Source of the DNA: Methanothermococcus thermolithotrophicus DSM 2095
GTDB lineage: Archaea; AGJL01; Methanococci; Methanococcales; Methanococcaceae
Assembly: GCF_946463545.1 (NCBI RefSeq)
Contig: NZ_OX296583.1
Coordinates: 781,035 to 845,034 of the forward strand
Reading direction: 5' to 3'
Length of the DNA: 64,000 nt
A model generated the notes under the pieces. The model ran no database searches. It was not told the origin of the DNA and saw only the letters and a program-made list of their open reading frames with translations. Shown one piece after another: positions 25,330-36,275 of this stretch. The stretch's first letter is position 1. Every line of letters starts with the position of its first letter. A program made the translations under genes and the position numbers.

Positions 25330-26730
25330 TTATTTAATATCATTTAATGCTTTTGAAGCTATAAGTCCAAGAAATCTAGATAGTTCCAATTCAAATTCCC
25401 TACTTACATCTGATGCCCCACTTGTTGCATGTGCAGCTTCATGTAATAATGTGTTAGCATACAATTCTAAACTTTTTAATTGAGTTCTTTTTATTATAAT
25501 TCTTCCAAATAATGGTTCCCATACGCCTGCCGCTTCTGTAAAGCAAAGACCTTCTTTTTTCATAGTTTCAGATATTTTTATTTCCCGTACATTTTTAGGT
25601 TTCCCACCAATTAACTTAAAAATACCATCAGTCGTTTTAAAAATTTCCATTTCTTTTGGTGATAATTCATTTAACTCCACAAACTTATATTCAAAGCTTT
25701 CATTATATTCTTCCATAAATTGCTCTAAATCCCTAATGGCATTTCCTGAAACGTCTTTTAATCCGTTAATTTTACTTTTAAGGTTCTCGGGAATTGTTAT
25801 TATTTTATATCCTGATGATTTTGCTTCATCTACCATGTTGGTTGCATGTATTAAGTCATCATGAGTTAGAAATATTACTTTATCTAATGAATTTAATATT
25901 TTAACTGCATGTTTTTGGACATCTAACCAATGAAGTTCATCATGGATATTCCCAGTACTATAATTTTTTAAATCTTCTGCTAATTTTTCAGCCACTGTTT
26001 TACTACTGCATTGTAATATTATCTTCTTTATCCTATCGGAATATGCATTTCTTCCAACATTAGTCCTTTCCCTATTGAGTGCTTTTTTTATTTTCTTTGT
26101 TAAAGATGTTATATTATAACTAAAAAGAAAATTTTCTTCTTCTGATACCTTTACACCATTTATATATATTTTCCCTCGTTTTCCTTTTTTCTCTAAAATT
26201 TCCCCATATTTAGTTTTTTCAAGTATTCGCTCTCCAGAAAATTTTAAAAATAAATTCATGGCTTTTGTAATGTCTTTGTCATTAACTCCTGTTAAAATAA
26301 AGTCAGTTCCTATAAATTCAGGTTCTGATGGGGGGCTTATACATGCATGCAAGGTAATAATATCATCAAAACCGTGTTTTTGTGATTTTTCGATAGTTAT
26401 GTCTCCATACTTTGATTTTATAAACACATCTACTCCCTTTCTTTCAAATGTTGCAAGGGCATCTTTTAAACCTATTCCAAATTTTCCGATTACATTTGGG
26501 TTTCTTAGTTTTTCATCATTTTCATTTTGTGTCAAATGTTCATATTTAAGTCCTCTACCATAATCCCTAATATGCCACCTATCTTCATCATCTTTAAATA
26601 TCTCTATATCTTTTGTTTGTGTTAGCATTTGCTCATCGAGAGCGTTGGCAATAATTTCTCTGATTGCATGATAAAGTTCCCAATCTTCAAGAATTCGCTC
26701 AATATTTAAGTCAAATTTTTTAACACTCAT
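25330..26730 (-). CDS. GHKL ATPase fused to a C-terminal HExxH metallopeptidase-like segment
   Basis: 466 aa. The N-terminal GHKL/Hsp90-type ATP-binding fold carries EIIANALDE (N-box, about 24-32), IRDYGRGL (about 54-61) and IGKFGIGLKDALA (about 81-93). The middle (about 150-360) is mixed alpha/beta and unrecognised. The C-terminal LLHEAAHATSGASD (about 433-446) has a zinc-type HExxH, with nearby Glu residues (SREFELEL) as a possible third ligand. Likely cytoplasmic, no signal or membrane segment. ATP binding or hydrolysis may gate proteolysis, which would suit a stress or defence role; that is inference. GGGGTAAA precedes the ATG. It stands alone between housekeeping genes. Confidence 0.8.
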   Translation of the reverse strand: MSVKKFDLNIERILEDWELYHAIREIIANALDEQMLTQTKDIEIFKDDEDRWHIRDYGRGLKYEHLTQNENDEKLRNPNVIGKFGIGLKDALATFERKGVDVFIKSKYGDITIEKSQKHGFDDIITLHACISPPSEPEFIGTDFILTGVNDKDITKAMNLFLKFSGERILEKTKYGEILEKKGKRGKIYINGVKVSEEENFLFSYNITSLTKKIKKALNRERTNVGRNAYSDRIKKIILQCSSKTVAEKLAEDLKNYSTGNIHDELHWLDVQKHAVKILNSLDKVIFLTHDDLIHATNMVDEAKSSGYKIITIPENLKSKINGLKDVSGNAIRDLEQFMEEYNESFEYKFVELNELSPKEMEIFKTTDGIFKLIGGKPKNVREIKISETMKKEGLCFTEAAGVWEPLFGRIIIKRTQLKSLELYANTLLHEAAHATSGASDVSREFELELSRFLGLIASKALNDIK

Positions 26731-26788
26731 TTTACCCCTTTTATTATATATTTATTATTTAAAATGATGATACTTATATTTTCATTAT

Positions 26789-27868
26789 TTATTCTAAAAT
26801 CTCATATAAGGTATTTCTCTCCTTTGGGGCTCTTCCTATTCTTATAATAGCATCCCTTATTTCTTTGGAATTCATCGATACCCCGTATTCAGCTCCTGCA
26901 GCCTTTGAAATATTTTCTTCCATCAGGGTTCCACCGAAGTCATTTGCACCGCATTTTAGTGCTATTTGAGCCATTTTAAGTCCTAGTTTAACCCATGAAA
27001 CTTGTATGTTTTTTAAAGTATCCTTAAATAATATTCTAGATATTGCATATACCTTTAAGTCTTCAAGTCCCGTAGCTCCTCCTTTGGATGTTCCCATATT
27101 GTATATTGGAGCAAACTTATGCATAAAACTCAATGGAACAAATTCGGTAAAACCACCAGTTTCCTCTTGAATTTCTTTTATTACAAATAGGTGATTTACC
27201 ATATGTTTGTACTCCTCTATATGCCCGTACATCATTGTTGAAGTTGTTGGAATTCCAATTTTATGGGCAGTTTTTACTATTTTGACCCACTCGTTTGTTG
27301 ATAATTTACTTGGACATAGTTCATTTCTTATCTCATCATCGAGAATCTCAGCTGCAGTTCCTGGCATCGTGTTTAAACCATTTTCATATAATATATTAAG
27401 GGCTTCTTTTACATCCAATCCAGCATTTTCTGCGGCAAATTTAATTTCCATAGGCGAAAATGCATGTATGTGGATATCCCCATAAGGTTTTGTAATCTCA
27501 TGAACTTTTTTTAATATTTCAACTTGAAAGTAGGTATCTATATCAGGATGAAGTCCTCCTTGGATGCATACTTCCGTAGCTCCAATTTTTTTTGCTTCAA
27601 GAGCTTTTTTTGCTATATGGTCTGGATTCAAGAAGTATGCTTCTTTATCTCCTTTATCCACCTTAAATGCACAAAATTTACAATCTCCAACACATACATT
27701 TGTGAAGTTGATGTTTCTGTTTACCACATAGGTTACATCATCCCCTACAATTTCCCTCCTCATACCATCGGCAAGTTTTAAAATCTCAAAAAAGTTTTCA
27801 GTATTTTCAAACAGTTCAAGACACTCTTTTTTTGAAAGGTCTTTTTCCCAGTATTCCATTATATCCAT
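26789..27868 (-). CDS. cofH: F0 (deazaflavin) synthase subunit CofH
   Basis: 359 aa radical SAM enzyme. Cluster motif CVGDCKFCAF near residue 58, then EVCIQGGLHPD, the MPGTAAEI segment and FVPLSFMHKFAPI. With CofG it joins tyrosine and a ribityl-diaminouracil to make the deazaflavin ring of F420, the electron carrier used by Mer and Fsr in this window. It uses one substrate of the RibH reaction. GGTGATGCC precedes the ATG. CofG is not in the window. Confidence 0.95.
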   Translation of the reverse strand: MDIMEYWEKDLSKKECLELFENTENFFEILKLADGMRREIVGDDVTYVVNRNINFTNVCVGDCKFCAFKVDKGDKEAYFLNPDHIAKKALEAKKIGATEVCIQGGLHPDIDTYFQVEILKKVHEITKPYGDIHIHAFSPMEIKFAAENAGLDVKEALNILYENGLNTMPGTAAEILDDEIRNELCPSKLSTNEWVKIVKTAHKIGIPTTSTMMYGHIEEYKHMVNHLFVIKEIQEETGGFTEFVPLSFMHKFAPIYNMGTSKGGATGLEDLKVYAISRILFKDTLKNIQVSWVKLGLKMAQIALKCGANDFGGTLMEENISKAAGAEYGVSMNSKEIRDAIIRIGRAPKERNTLYEILE

Positions 27869-27930
27869 GGCATCACCGATTTCTCTTGAAATTCACATAC
27901 TTATATGTCATGTAGTATATAAATTAATAA

Positions 27931-29085
<1,155 letters not shown>

Positions 29086-29171
29086 ATGATTTAAGTTATT
29101 AAATTTTTTCTTATTTTCTTTTTTATTGGGTATAAAATAATTAAATAGATAATTTTTAAAATAGTTAATAC

Positions 29172-29591
29172 TTAGTTTTCTTCTTTTTCAATGTATTTTT
29201 CTATCAATTTGGCGTCAACTCGTGTTTTAATCCCTAACCTCTCTAAAATAATGTTGTTCAAAATTATTTTTAATATTTCCTTACCTTCTTTTGATTTGGT
29301 TATATTGTTTAATTTTCTCGTTGTTGAAGGGGACTTTAGTTTCATCAATACATTTGCAAGTTCATCCTCTTTAATTCGCCCTTTCTTTTTTGTGTAAATT
29401 TCATCTGCAATTTCTTCCAAAGCTTTCATGTCGAAAGGTAAAAATTGACCTATCTTATTGTGAGTAGTTTCGTTAATAGCTGCTAAAAGCCTTGCGATTT
29501 CAATATCTTCAGTTTTTTCATCGATATTCATTTTTTTAACAACAAACCATTTTCCTTTTTTTGCCATAAACTGTATTTTTTCCTCCTGCAT
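29172..29591 (-). CDS. DUF2666-like archaeal protein
   Basis: 139 aa, soluble and mostly helical. IQFMAKKGKWFVVKKM then EIARLLAAINETTHNKIGQFL resembles the repeat of the DUF2666 family from archaea, in which the function is unknown. The start is the ATG right after GGTGATATT; the longer frame adds eight residues without support. Downstream it is convergent with mer. Confidence 0.55.
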   Translation of the reverse strand: MQEEKIQFMAKKGKWFVVKKMNIDEKTEDIEIARLLAAINETTHNKIGQFLPFDMKALEEIADEIYTKKKGRIKEDELANVLMKLKSPSTTRKLNNITKSKEGKEILKIILNNIILERLGIKTRVDAKLIEKYIEKEEN

Positions 29592-29779
29592 AATATCACC
29601 GTTTAAACATGTCAATATTTATCATTTAATCAATCTATGATTTGCATGTAAAAACTATAAAAAATTTTCATAACTTTAAATTCCTAAAAAAAAGAACCGA
29701 ATAAATATTGATAACATATCAAATAATATATTTAAAAAATAAAAAAATAAAAAATAAGTTTAAATGAAATGAAAGAGAG

Positions 29780-30010
29780 TTAGTACATTTCAATTATTTT
29801 TTTCAAAACTGGATCTTTAATTTCATCTGCTGAAATTTCTTTAACTTCTTCAACTTTTATGAATGATCTTTTTACACGGTGTTTACTTCCAATTTCTGAG
29901 TACATTAATTCTAAAGCCTGGTTTTCGTTGAGTGTTCTGTATTCTTTTGTGAAAACCATAGGTTCGTCTTTTCCTGTTACTACTCCCCTTATGCTGAATA
30001 TTTTAACCAT
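29780..30010 (-). CDS. rpl18a: large subunit ribosomal protein L18Ae (LX)
   Basis: 76 aa. Archaeal LX/L20a type: MVKIFSIRGVV at the start and SKHRVKRSFIKVEEVKEI in the middle. A 50S subunit protein. It is downstream of aIF6 and L31e on the same strand (gap of 78 bp), the conserved archaeal order L31e-aIF6-LX. AAGGTGAGATC precedes the ATG. Confidence 0.93.
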   Translation of the reverse strand: MVKIFSIRGVVTGKDEPMVFTKEYRTLNENQALELMYSEIGSKHRVKRSFIKVEEVKEISADEIKDPVLKKIIEMY

Positions 30011-30088
30011 GATCTCACCTTTTAACCATTATGATATTTATAATGAGTATTTACAATACATAAGATAGATAAGATATATACTAACGGA

Positions 30089-30772
30089 TTAATCTATTAA
30101 ATCTAGGGCTTCTTCGATTTTTAAGACTTCCGGTCCTGTAGTGTCCCCACCGACAATAGCTCCTTTACTATTTGCCAACACACATGCTCCTACTGAGGTT
30201 ACACCCTTGTTTCCAGTACCTCTCCCGATACAATCTATTTTTAGAACATCTTTTATCCATTCGAGCTCTTCGTCTTTTGTGAGGGGATGAACCAGACAAC
30301 CTTTGTTTGTAGCCACTGCATTTGAGCCAACAGTGGGGAGCCCGGCAATGTTTCCTACCTCACCACTTACATTAAGTACATCTTCAATATCCTTCTTAAA
30401 ATGTTTTAATTCTTCAGAAATAATACAACCCTTATCGTTGGTTGTTATTAAGTTCCCAAGTGCCGTGTTTTTGACTTTAAGTTTTTTTATTTGAATATCC
30501 AAATCGTTTTCCTTTAAAAAATCTTTGATTAATTCTACTTCTTTATCCAAAACAATATCTGGAAGAAGTAGTCCGTAAGAATTTGCAACACATAAGGAAC
30601 CTATTAAAGAACTATTTGCAACGTTAAGTTGTTTACCTGGAATATCCAATACTTCTTCAATTTTACTTAATGGACCTTTTTCTACAATGTGTGGAAAAAG
30701 GCCAAATTTTTCAGTTACAAGAGAAAGCACACCTATTGTAGATATTCCAGAAAAGTACATTTTTATTATCAT
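30089..30772 (-). CDS. eif6: translation initiation factor aIF6
   Basis: 227 aa pentein fold of five repeats, each with an N-x-x-G-type turn ([43 protein letters not shown]). It binds the 50S subunit and prevents premature joining of subunits. GTGATATT precedes the ATG. It lies between L31e and LX. The 105-bp gap to L31e holds a hairpin module and a long stem. Confidence 0.95.
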   Translation of the reverse strand: MIIKMYFSGISTIGVLSLVTEKFGLFPHIVEKGPLSKIEEVLDIPGKQLNVANSSLIGSLCVANSYGLLLPDIVLDKEVELIKDFLKENDLDIQIKKLKVKNTALGNLITTNDKGCIISEELKHFKKDIEDVLNVSGEVGNIAGLPTVGSNAVATNKGCLVHPLTKDEELEWIKDVLKIDCIGRGTGNKGVTSVGACVLANSKGAIVGGDTTGPEVLKIEEALDLID

Positions 30773-30799
30773 AATATCACATAGTCAGAACCTATTGGG

Positions 30800-30875
30800 C
30801 GAAAACTAAAAGTTTTCGTTATCTCAAATTCCCGGAGTTTACAAGTTATTGTATGTAAAACTTAGTTCGGGAATT
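30800..30875. repeat. hairpin module plus long stem in the L31e-aIF6 gap
   Basis: CGAAAACT-AAA-AGTTTTCG (30800-30818) is a typical module of the family at 17.7 kb. Next to it AATTCCCG (30827-30834) pairs with CGGGAATT (30868-30875), with a weaker inner pairing. The second stem abuts the L31e stop codon region. In the mRNA (minus strand) both would fold between L31e and aIF6, and could affect termination or processing. Confidence 0.55.
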
Positions 30876-30877
30876 AA

Positions 30878-31129
30878 TTATTCTATTAACGTTGCTTTAA
30901 CAACGTCTCCTTCCTTAATAGCTTTTACCCTAATTTTTGCAGGGATTTTGTTTAAGCTTCTTTCCCATACTTTTTCGTTTATTGAGTTGTCCAATTTAAC
31001 TACATCAGATTTCATATGTCTTTTTAAGAACTCTCTGATTTTTCTTATAGCTCTTGGAGCTCTTTTTGTTGTTTTTGACTTGTTTATTACATCCCTTAAA
31101 GGTATTGTATATATTCTTTCATCTTCCAT
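30878..31129 (-). CDS. rpl31e: large subunit ribosomal protein L31e
   Basis: 83 aa. [20 protein letters not shown] and [16 protein letters not shown] are characteristic L31e sequence; the protein lies near the exit tunnel. The start ATG has a near-perfect GGAGGTG site; the extra 26 residues of the longer frame are hydrophobic and lie in promoter sequence. First gene of the L31e-aIF6-LX group, divergent from argB. Confidence 0.94.
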   Translation of the reverse strand: MEDERIYTIPLRDVINKSKTTKRAPRAIRKIREFLKRHMKSDVVKLDNSINEKVWERSLNKIPAKIRVKAIKEGDVVKATLIE

Positions 31130-31244
31130 AATAGCACCTCCGAAAAAACTAAAAACAATAAATATTATCTTAATCAAATACAATATGGAAAAATTATATT
31201 TAAACATTATGGTTATTAATTATATCAATAATAAGGTGTGAAAA

Positions 31245-32129
31245 ATGGATAGAAGTTTGAAAGCTGAAGTTTTAACGGAAGCATTACCGTATATATGTAA
31301 ATTTCAGGATCACAAGATTGTAATTAAATATGGCGGTCATGCAATGGTAAACGAAGATGCTAAAAGATGGATAGCAAAGGATATTGTATTATTAAGATTC
31401 GTTGGGTTGAATCCTGTGGTAGTTCATGGAGGAGGGCCTGAAATAAATAAATCAATGGAGAAAATGGGTAAAAAACCTGAATTTATTCATGGTTTAAGAG
31501 TTACAGATGAAGAAACATTGGATATAGTTAAAATGGTCCTCATAGGAAAAATAAATGGAGACATAGTCTCAAAATTGGGAAAGTATGGAGGTAAGGCAGT
31601 AGGTCTTTCAGGAAAATCTGGGCAGCTAATTAAAGCTAAGAAAAAAATTCAGTACGTTATAAAAGATGATGAGAAGATTGAAGTAGATTTGGGAATGGTT
31701 GGGGAAGTTGAGCAGATAAATACAGAATTGATAGACATACTAATAGAAAAAAAGTATATTCCGGTTATTTCACCAATTGGAATTGATAGTCAGGGTAATG
31801 CTTTGAACTTAAATGCAGATATAGCTGCAGGAGATATAGCAGGGGCAATTAATGCAGAAAAATTAATTATGATCACTGATGTTGATGGTGTTATGGGAGA
31901 TATAAACGATCCATCGACACTTTATAAGAAGCTTACAGTTTCAGAAGTAGAAAAAATGATTGCAGATGGAATTATCGTCGGAGGAATGATACCTAAAATT
32001 GAAGCCTGCATAAATGCTTTGAATAAGGGGGTAAAAAGTGTCCACATAATAAACGGGAAAATTCCGCATTCAGTACTGCTGGAAGTATTTACTGAAGGGG
32101 GTATTGGTACAATGATTGTGAAGGATTAA
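31245..32129 (+). CDS. argB: acetylglutamate kinase
   Basis: 294 aa amino acid kinase fold. KYGGHAM (phosphate loop) near 25-31, [12 protein letters not shown] near 60-71, [16 protein letters not shown] and MITDVDGV. It phosphorylates N-acetylglutamate in arginine synthesis; ArgG is also in this window but 10 kb away. AAGGTGTGAAAA precedes the ATG. Monocistronic by layout. Confidence 0.96.
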   Translation: MDRSLKAEVLTEALPYICKFQDHKIVIKYGGHAMVNEDAKRWIAKDIVLLRFVGLNPVVVHGGGPEINKSMEKMGKKPEFIHGLRVTDEETLDIVKMVLIGKINGDIVSKLGKYGGKAVGLSGKSGQLIKAKKKIQYVIKDDEKIEVDLGMVGEVEQINTELIDILIEKKYIPVISPIGIDSQGNALNLNADIAAGDIAGAINAEKLIMITDVDGVMGDINDPSTLYKKLTVSEVEKMIADGIIVGGMIPKIEACINALNKGVKSVHIINGKIPHSVLLEVFTEGGIGTMIVKD

Positions 32130-32276
32130 TATCATACAATTTAATAACTTCATTTTTAATTTTAATTTCAACTCGATATACTAATGGATGTATTTATATA
32201 TATTATAAAATTAATTGATACATATTATTAAGGTCGATATCTAAAAAATAATAAAAAGACAGAAGAGGGGTGGAGA

Positions 32277-33320
32277 ATGAAAAAAATATTTGTATTGATC
32301 GGGCTAATGAGCTTAATCTTTGGTATCGTTTTTACCGGTTGTACAGAGCAAATCTCGCCAGAGCAGATCGCAAAAAAGATGGAAGAGAAATATAATTCAA
32401 TTGAAGACATGAGCGGTAAAATGGTCATGACAATAGATGTTCAGGGCAAATCTGAAACAATGTATTACAATTACAAATATAAAAAACCTAACAAATACGT
32501 GTATGAAAACGATGAAATTCTCATGATTTCTGATGGAAAAACAATGTACGTGTATAATAAAAAACAAAATCAATACACTAAAACGGATGTTTTCCCGCAA
32601 GATGATGTGGATTATTATGGTAGCGTTATAAAAACAAAAATTGTAAAAGACATGCTTAACATATACGACATAGAGCTCCTTGGAAGTGAAAAAGTTTCGG
32701 ATAAAGATTATTACATATTGAAATTAACTTCAAAAAATAAAACAGGGGTAGCAGCTCCTAAAAACATGAAAATATGGGTGGATAAAGAGTATTGGCAACC
32801 ATTAAAAATTGAAATGAGTGAAGACGAATTTAAAATCGTCGTAGAATATAGGGATGTGAAATTTAATACCGGCATTAGTGATGATGAATTTAAATTTACG
32901 CCACCAAAAGATGCAAAGTCACTAAAAGATACGGCAACTATTGAAGAATATAAAATGCCAAAAGAAATGACAATTGAAGAGGCACAAAAGGAAATTGAAT
33001 TTAAAATATTAGTCCCTAAATATACTGCAGGTTATGGGTTTAAGTCTGCAATAGTGAATAATCAAACAACAGATAAAATCGTAATACTTCAGTACTTAAA
33101 AGATTCAAAACCATTAATGATTGTGGAATTAAAAAAGGAAAATAAAACAGAAATTCCAAACGCTGAGAAAGTAAAAATAGCAGGTATTGAAGGAGAATAT
33201 ATTGAATCCATTGGAAGCAAAATGCTCGCTTTTAATAAAGATGGTATAAGAGTTATGATAATGGGCCAGATCGATAAGGATGAATTGATAAAAATAGCAG
33301 AATCAATGATTGAAAATTAA
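32277..33320 (+). CDS. LolA-like outer-surface lipoprotein with DUF4367-type C-terminus
   Basis: 347 aa. Signal peptide with lipobox (SLIFGIVFTGC, lipidated Cys near residue 22). An N-terminal beta-rich domain resembles LolA/LppX (MVMTIDVQGKSETMYYNYKYKKPNKYVYEN) and a C-terminal domain (about 235-345) resembles DUF4367. Such proteins probably bind hydrophobic molecules at the membrane face; the archaeal role is unknown. GGGGTGGAGA precedes the ATG. It overlaps the convergent SemiSWEET gene by four bases. Confidence 0.75.
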   Translation: MKKIFVLIGLMSLIFGIVFTGCTEQISPEQIAKKMEEKYNSIEDMSGKMVMTIDVQGKSETMYYNYKYKKPNKYVYENDEILMISDGKTMYVYNKKQNQYTKTDVFPQDDVDYYGSVIKTKIVKDMLNIYDIELLGSEKVSDKDYYILKLTSKNKTGVAAPKNMKIWVDKEYWQPLKIEMSEDEFKIVVEYRDVKFNTGISDDEFKFTPPKDAKSLKDTATIEEYKMPKEMTIEEAQKEIEFKILVPKYTAGYGFKSAIVNNQTTDKIVILQYLKDSKPLMIVELKKENKTEIPNAEKVKIAGIEGEYIESIGSKMLAFNKDGIRVMIMGQIDKDELIKIAESMIEN

Positions 33321-33607
33321 ATTTTTAATTTTTTGAAATAATCCTTTTTTAAATTCTCTTTTAATGATAGATACAAAAGCGGAATCCAAAACATCAACGA
33401 GATTATGTTAAAGATTATTATTGGGTAGTCGTTTTTCGAAATTCCATAAACAAGCCACAACGATAGTCCCAATGTAAATGTACTTACAAAATAAGGCGAA
33501 ATTCCATCCATATTTTTTGTTTTTAACGATTTAATAAGTTGAGGAAGGGTTGCAAAGGTTGTTAGTGCCCCAGCGATATATCCAATCATATCGAACTCCA
33601 ATGACAT
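33317..33607 (-). CDS. SemiSWEET/PQ-loop small sugar-transporter-like protein
   Basis: 96 aa with three transmembrane helices (about 7-25, 40-58, 63-83) and a PQ-like motif (TLPQLIKSLKTKNMDGISP) in the first. SemiSWEETs work as dimers for sugar movement; whether this autotroph-like organism uses it for sugar or another solute is unknown. GATGGTTTT precedes the ATG. It is isolated, with a 462-bp gap upstream. Confidence 0.82.
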   Translation of the reverse strand: MSLEFDMIGYIAGALTTFATLPQLIKSLKTKNMDGISPYFVSTFTLGLSLWLVYGISKNDYPIIIFNIISLMFWIPLLYLSLKENLKKDYFKKLKI

Positions 33608-34069
33608 AAAACCATCTCGTTTTTTAATACTTATTATTTATATTATGGTCGTTTTCGTTATAAATAATAAGTCCTTTTACGATTTTATATCTCCGCGAGC
33701 TCTGCTCACTTATTTTAATAAATCGAGTGTTAAACATTCGCAGAACTATTATAATAGCGATTAACAAAATTATGACATAAAAATGTTTTATTTAAATTTT
33801 ATACTTAATTTTCCTATTTTTTAAAAATTGTTTACTAATAACTAAAATAAATTCTGAAAACAGCTATATTTACGTGTTTTGAAGTAATGTACTTATTTTT
33901 AATTTTTCTTTTTTATAATTGTGGTTATTTTATTATCTTTTATAATTTGCACGGCTAAAAGAAGCCGGTTTCCGTTTTCCGTAATAAATTATTTATATAG
34001 GATATAGGAAGATGCATTCCTATTATTAATCCAAAGAAGTTGTATTGTTAAAGAAATAGCGGTGAAACA
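33608..34069. other. 462-bp intergenic region before amtB
   Basis: Mostly AT-rich. It contains a repeat-like fragment GCGAGCTCTGCTCAC (about 33697-33711), an imperfect stem CGAGTGT...ACATTCG near 33724-33740, a small GC-rich hairpin (GGCTAAAAGAAGCC, about 33954-33967), and then the amtB promoter with its NrpR-type operator. No coding frame or convincing RNA gene is seen. Confidence 0.4.
33990..34020 (+). promoter_or_regulatory. amtB promoter with NrpR-type operator
   Basis: TATA-like ATTTATATAG (about 33991-34000) is followed at once by GGAA-GATGCA-TTCC (34007-34020), an exact GGAA-N6-TTCC match to the NrpR operator known from Methanococcus maripaludis. Its position over the expected start site fits repression under nitrogen excess. 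Confidence 0.8.
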
Positions 34070-35221
34070 ATGAACGGAATCGATGTGTTTTTCTTTTTAT
34101 GGGCAGCATCATTAATATTCTTCATGAAAGCAGGGTTTATAGCGTTAGAAATAGGTCAGTTCAGCCATAAAAATGCAGCTTACCACTGTGTTTTAAAGTT
34201 GGTAGACTTGGCTGCAGTATTTATCGGTTATTTGGCAGTTGGTTATGGTATTGCATATGGGTTTGAATACATAACACCATTGGTATTTGGAGGCTTTGAT
34301 GCTGAGTTAGGGGCATGGTTCATGAAAATGGCAATGTTTGCTGCTGCAGCAGTAACCATTATCACAGGAGGAGTTGCAGAGAGAATAAAAATCCTTCCAT
34401 ACTTCATCGGAGCTCTACTTGTTGGTGGGGTATTGTACCCAGTAGTTGAACATTTAGTTTGGGGCGGAGGATTTGATGCATTGGGTATAGCATTCCATGA
34501 TTATGCAGGAAGTGGGGCAGTTCACTTGTTTGGTGGTTTAGTAGGTTTAATGGCAGCATGGGCATTGGGACCAAGACTTAGGAAGTATATAAACGGCATA
34601 CCGCAGGCCCTTCCAGGACACAACATACCATTGGCAGTTTTAGGGGCATTTATTTTGGCATTTGGATGGTATGGATTCAACATTGGAAGTGCTGCAGGTA
34701 TTGGAGATGGTTTAGAATTAACAATGGTGGCAGTGGCAACAACAATGTCACTTGCTGGTGGTATTCTTGGTGGAGCTCTAAGTTCAAAGAACGACCCACT
34801 CTATACAGCAAACGGTATGTGTGCAGGGCTTGTGGCAGTATGTAGTGGTGTTGATATATTCACACCAATAGGAGCTCTGATAGTTGGATTGATTGCCGGA
34901 TTACAGCAGCCATTTACATTTAGATTCATAGAAGAAAAATTGAAAATAGATGATGTATGTGCTATCGGCCCTGTTCACGCCATGAGCGGTTTAATAGGAG
35001 TAATCTGTGCAGGAATTCCATTCTTATTAAGGGATCCTTCAGCAACATCACTTGCTGGACAGGTTTTAGGTGCCGCAGCCATAGGTTTAGTCGCAATCGT
35101 TGGTGGGGCAATTATTTACAAAGGATTGGATGTAACCATTGGGTTAAGAGTTTCTGAAGATGCGGAAAAAGAAGGATTGGATGAAGGGGTTCTTCGTGTA
35201 AGTGCATATACTAAAGAATAA
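34070..35221 (+). CDS. amtB: ammonium transporter Amt (first copy)
   Basis: 383 aa with about 11 transmembrane helices. Conserved Amt sequence: the twin-His pore region (HDYAGSGAVHLFGG and the later GPVHAMSGL), GGVAERIK and FGWYGFNIGSA. It imports ammonium through the membrane and is gated by GlnK binding. An NrpR-type operator precedes it and a glnK follows 163 bp later. CGGTGAAACA precedes the ATG. The C-terminal cytoplasmic tail (RVSEDAEKEGLDEG...) is the GlnK-responsive segment. Confidence 0.96.
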   Translation: MNGIDVFFFLWAASLIFFMKAGFIALEIGQFSHKNAAYHCVLKLVDLAAVFIGYLAVGYGIAYGFEYITPLVFGGFDAELGAWFMKMAMFAAAAVTIITGGVAERIKILPYFIGALLVGGVLYPVVEHLVWGGGFDALGIAFHDYAGSGAVHLFGGLVGLMAAWALGPRLRKYINGIPQALPGHNIPLAVLGAFILAFGWYGFNIGSAAGIGDGLELTMVAVATTMSLAGGILGGALSSKNDPLYTANGMCAGLVAVCSGVDIFTPIGALIVGLIAGLQQPFTFRFIEEKLKIDDVCAIGPVHAMSGLIGVICAGIPFLLRDPSATSLAGQVLGAAAIGLVAIVGGAIIYKGLDVTIGLRVSEDAEKEGLDEGVLRVSAYTKE

Positions 35222-35315
35222 GTATATTATTCCTTATTTTTTAAATTTCTAGATTTTTTCTAATGATTTTTCTAGCTAAGGAATACGGTTCTTTTTAGTT
35301 GGAATAACAGAATGA

Positions 35316-35723
<408 letters not shown>

Positions 35724-35803
35724 ACAACCAATTTTTTTATTTTTTTAAATTTTCAGTTTTTAATGAGTTTATTCCTAATAATTTTTATAATTTATTAATT
35801 TAA

Positions 35804-36253
<450 letters not shown>

Positions 36254-36275
36254 AAAAATAAAACGGTGATTAATA

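Noticed and set aside
25330-26730. Sensor histidine kinase
   Set aside because: The GHKL domain is N-terminal, and there is no dimerisation/phosphoacceptor helix, sensor domain or response-regulator partner.
31130-31207. Hydrophobic N-terminal extension of L31e
   Set aside because: It lies in the promoter region, the ATG at 31129 has a near-ideal GGAGGTG, and ribosomal L31e has no such signal-like segment.
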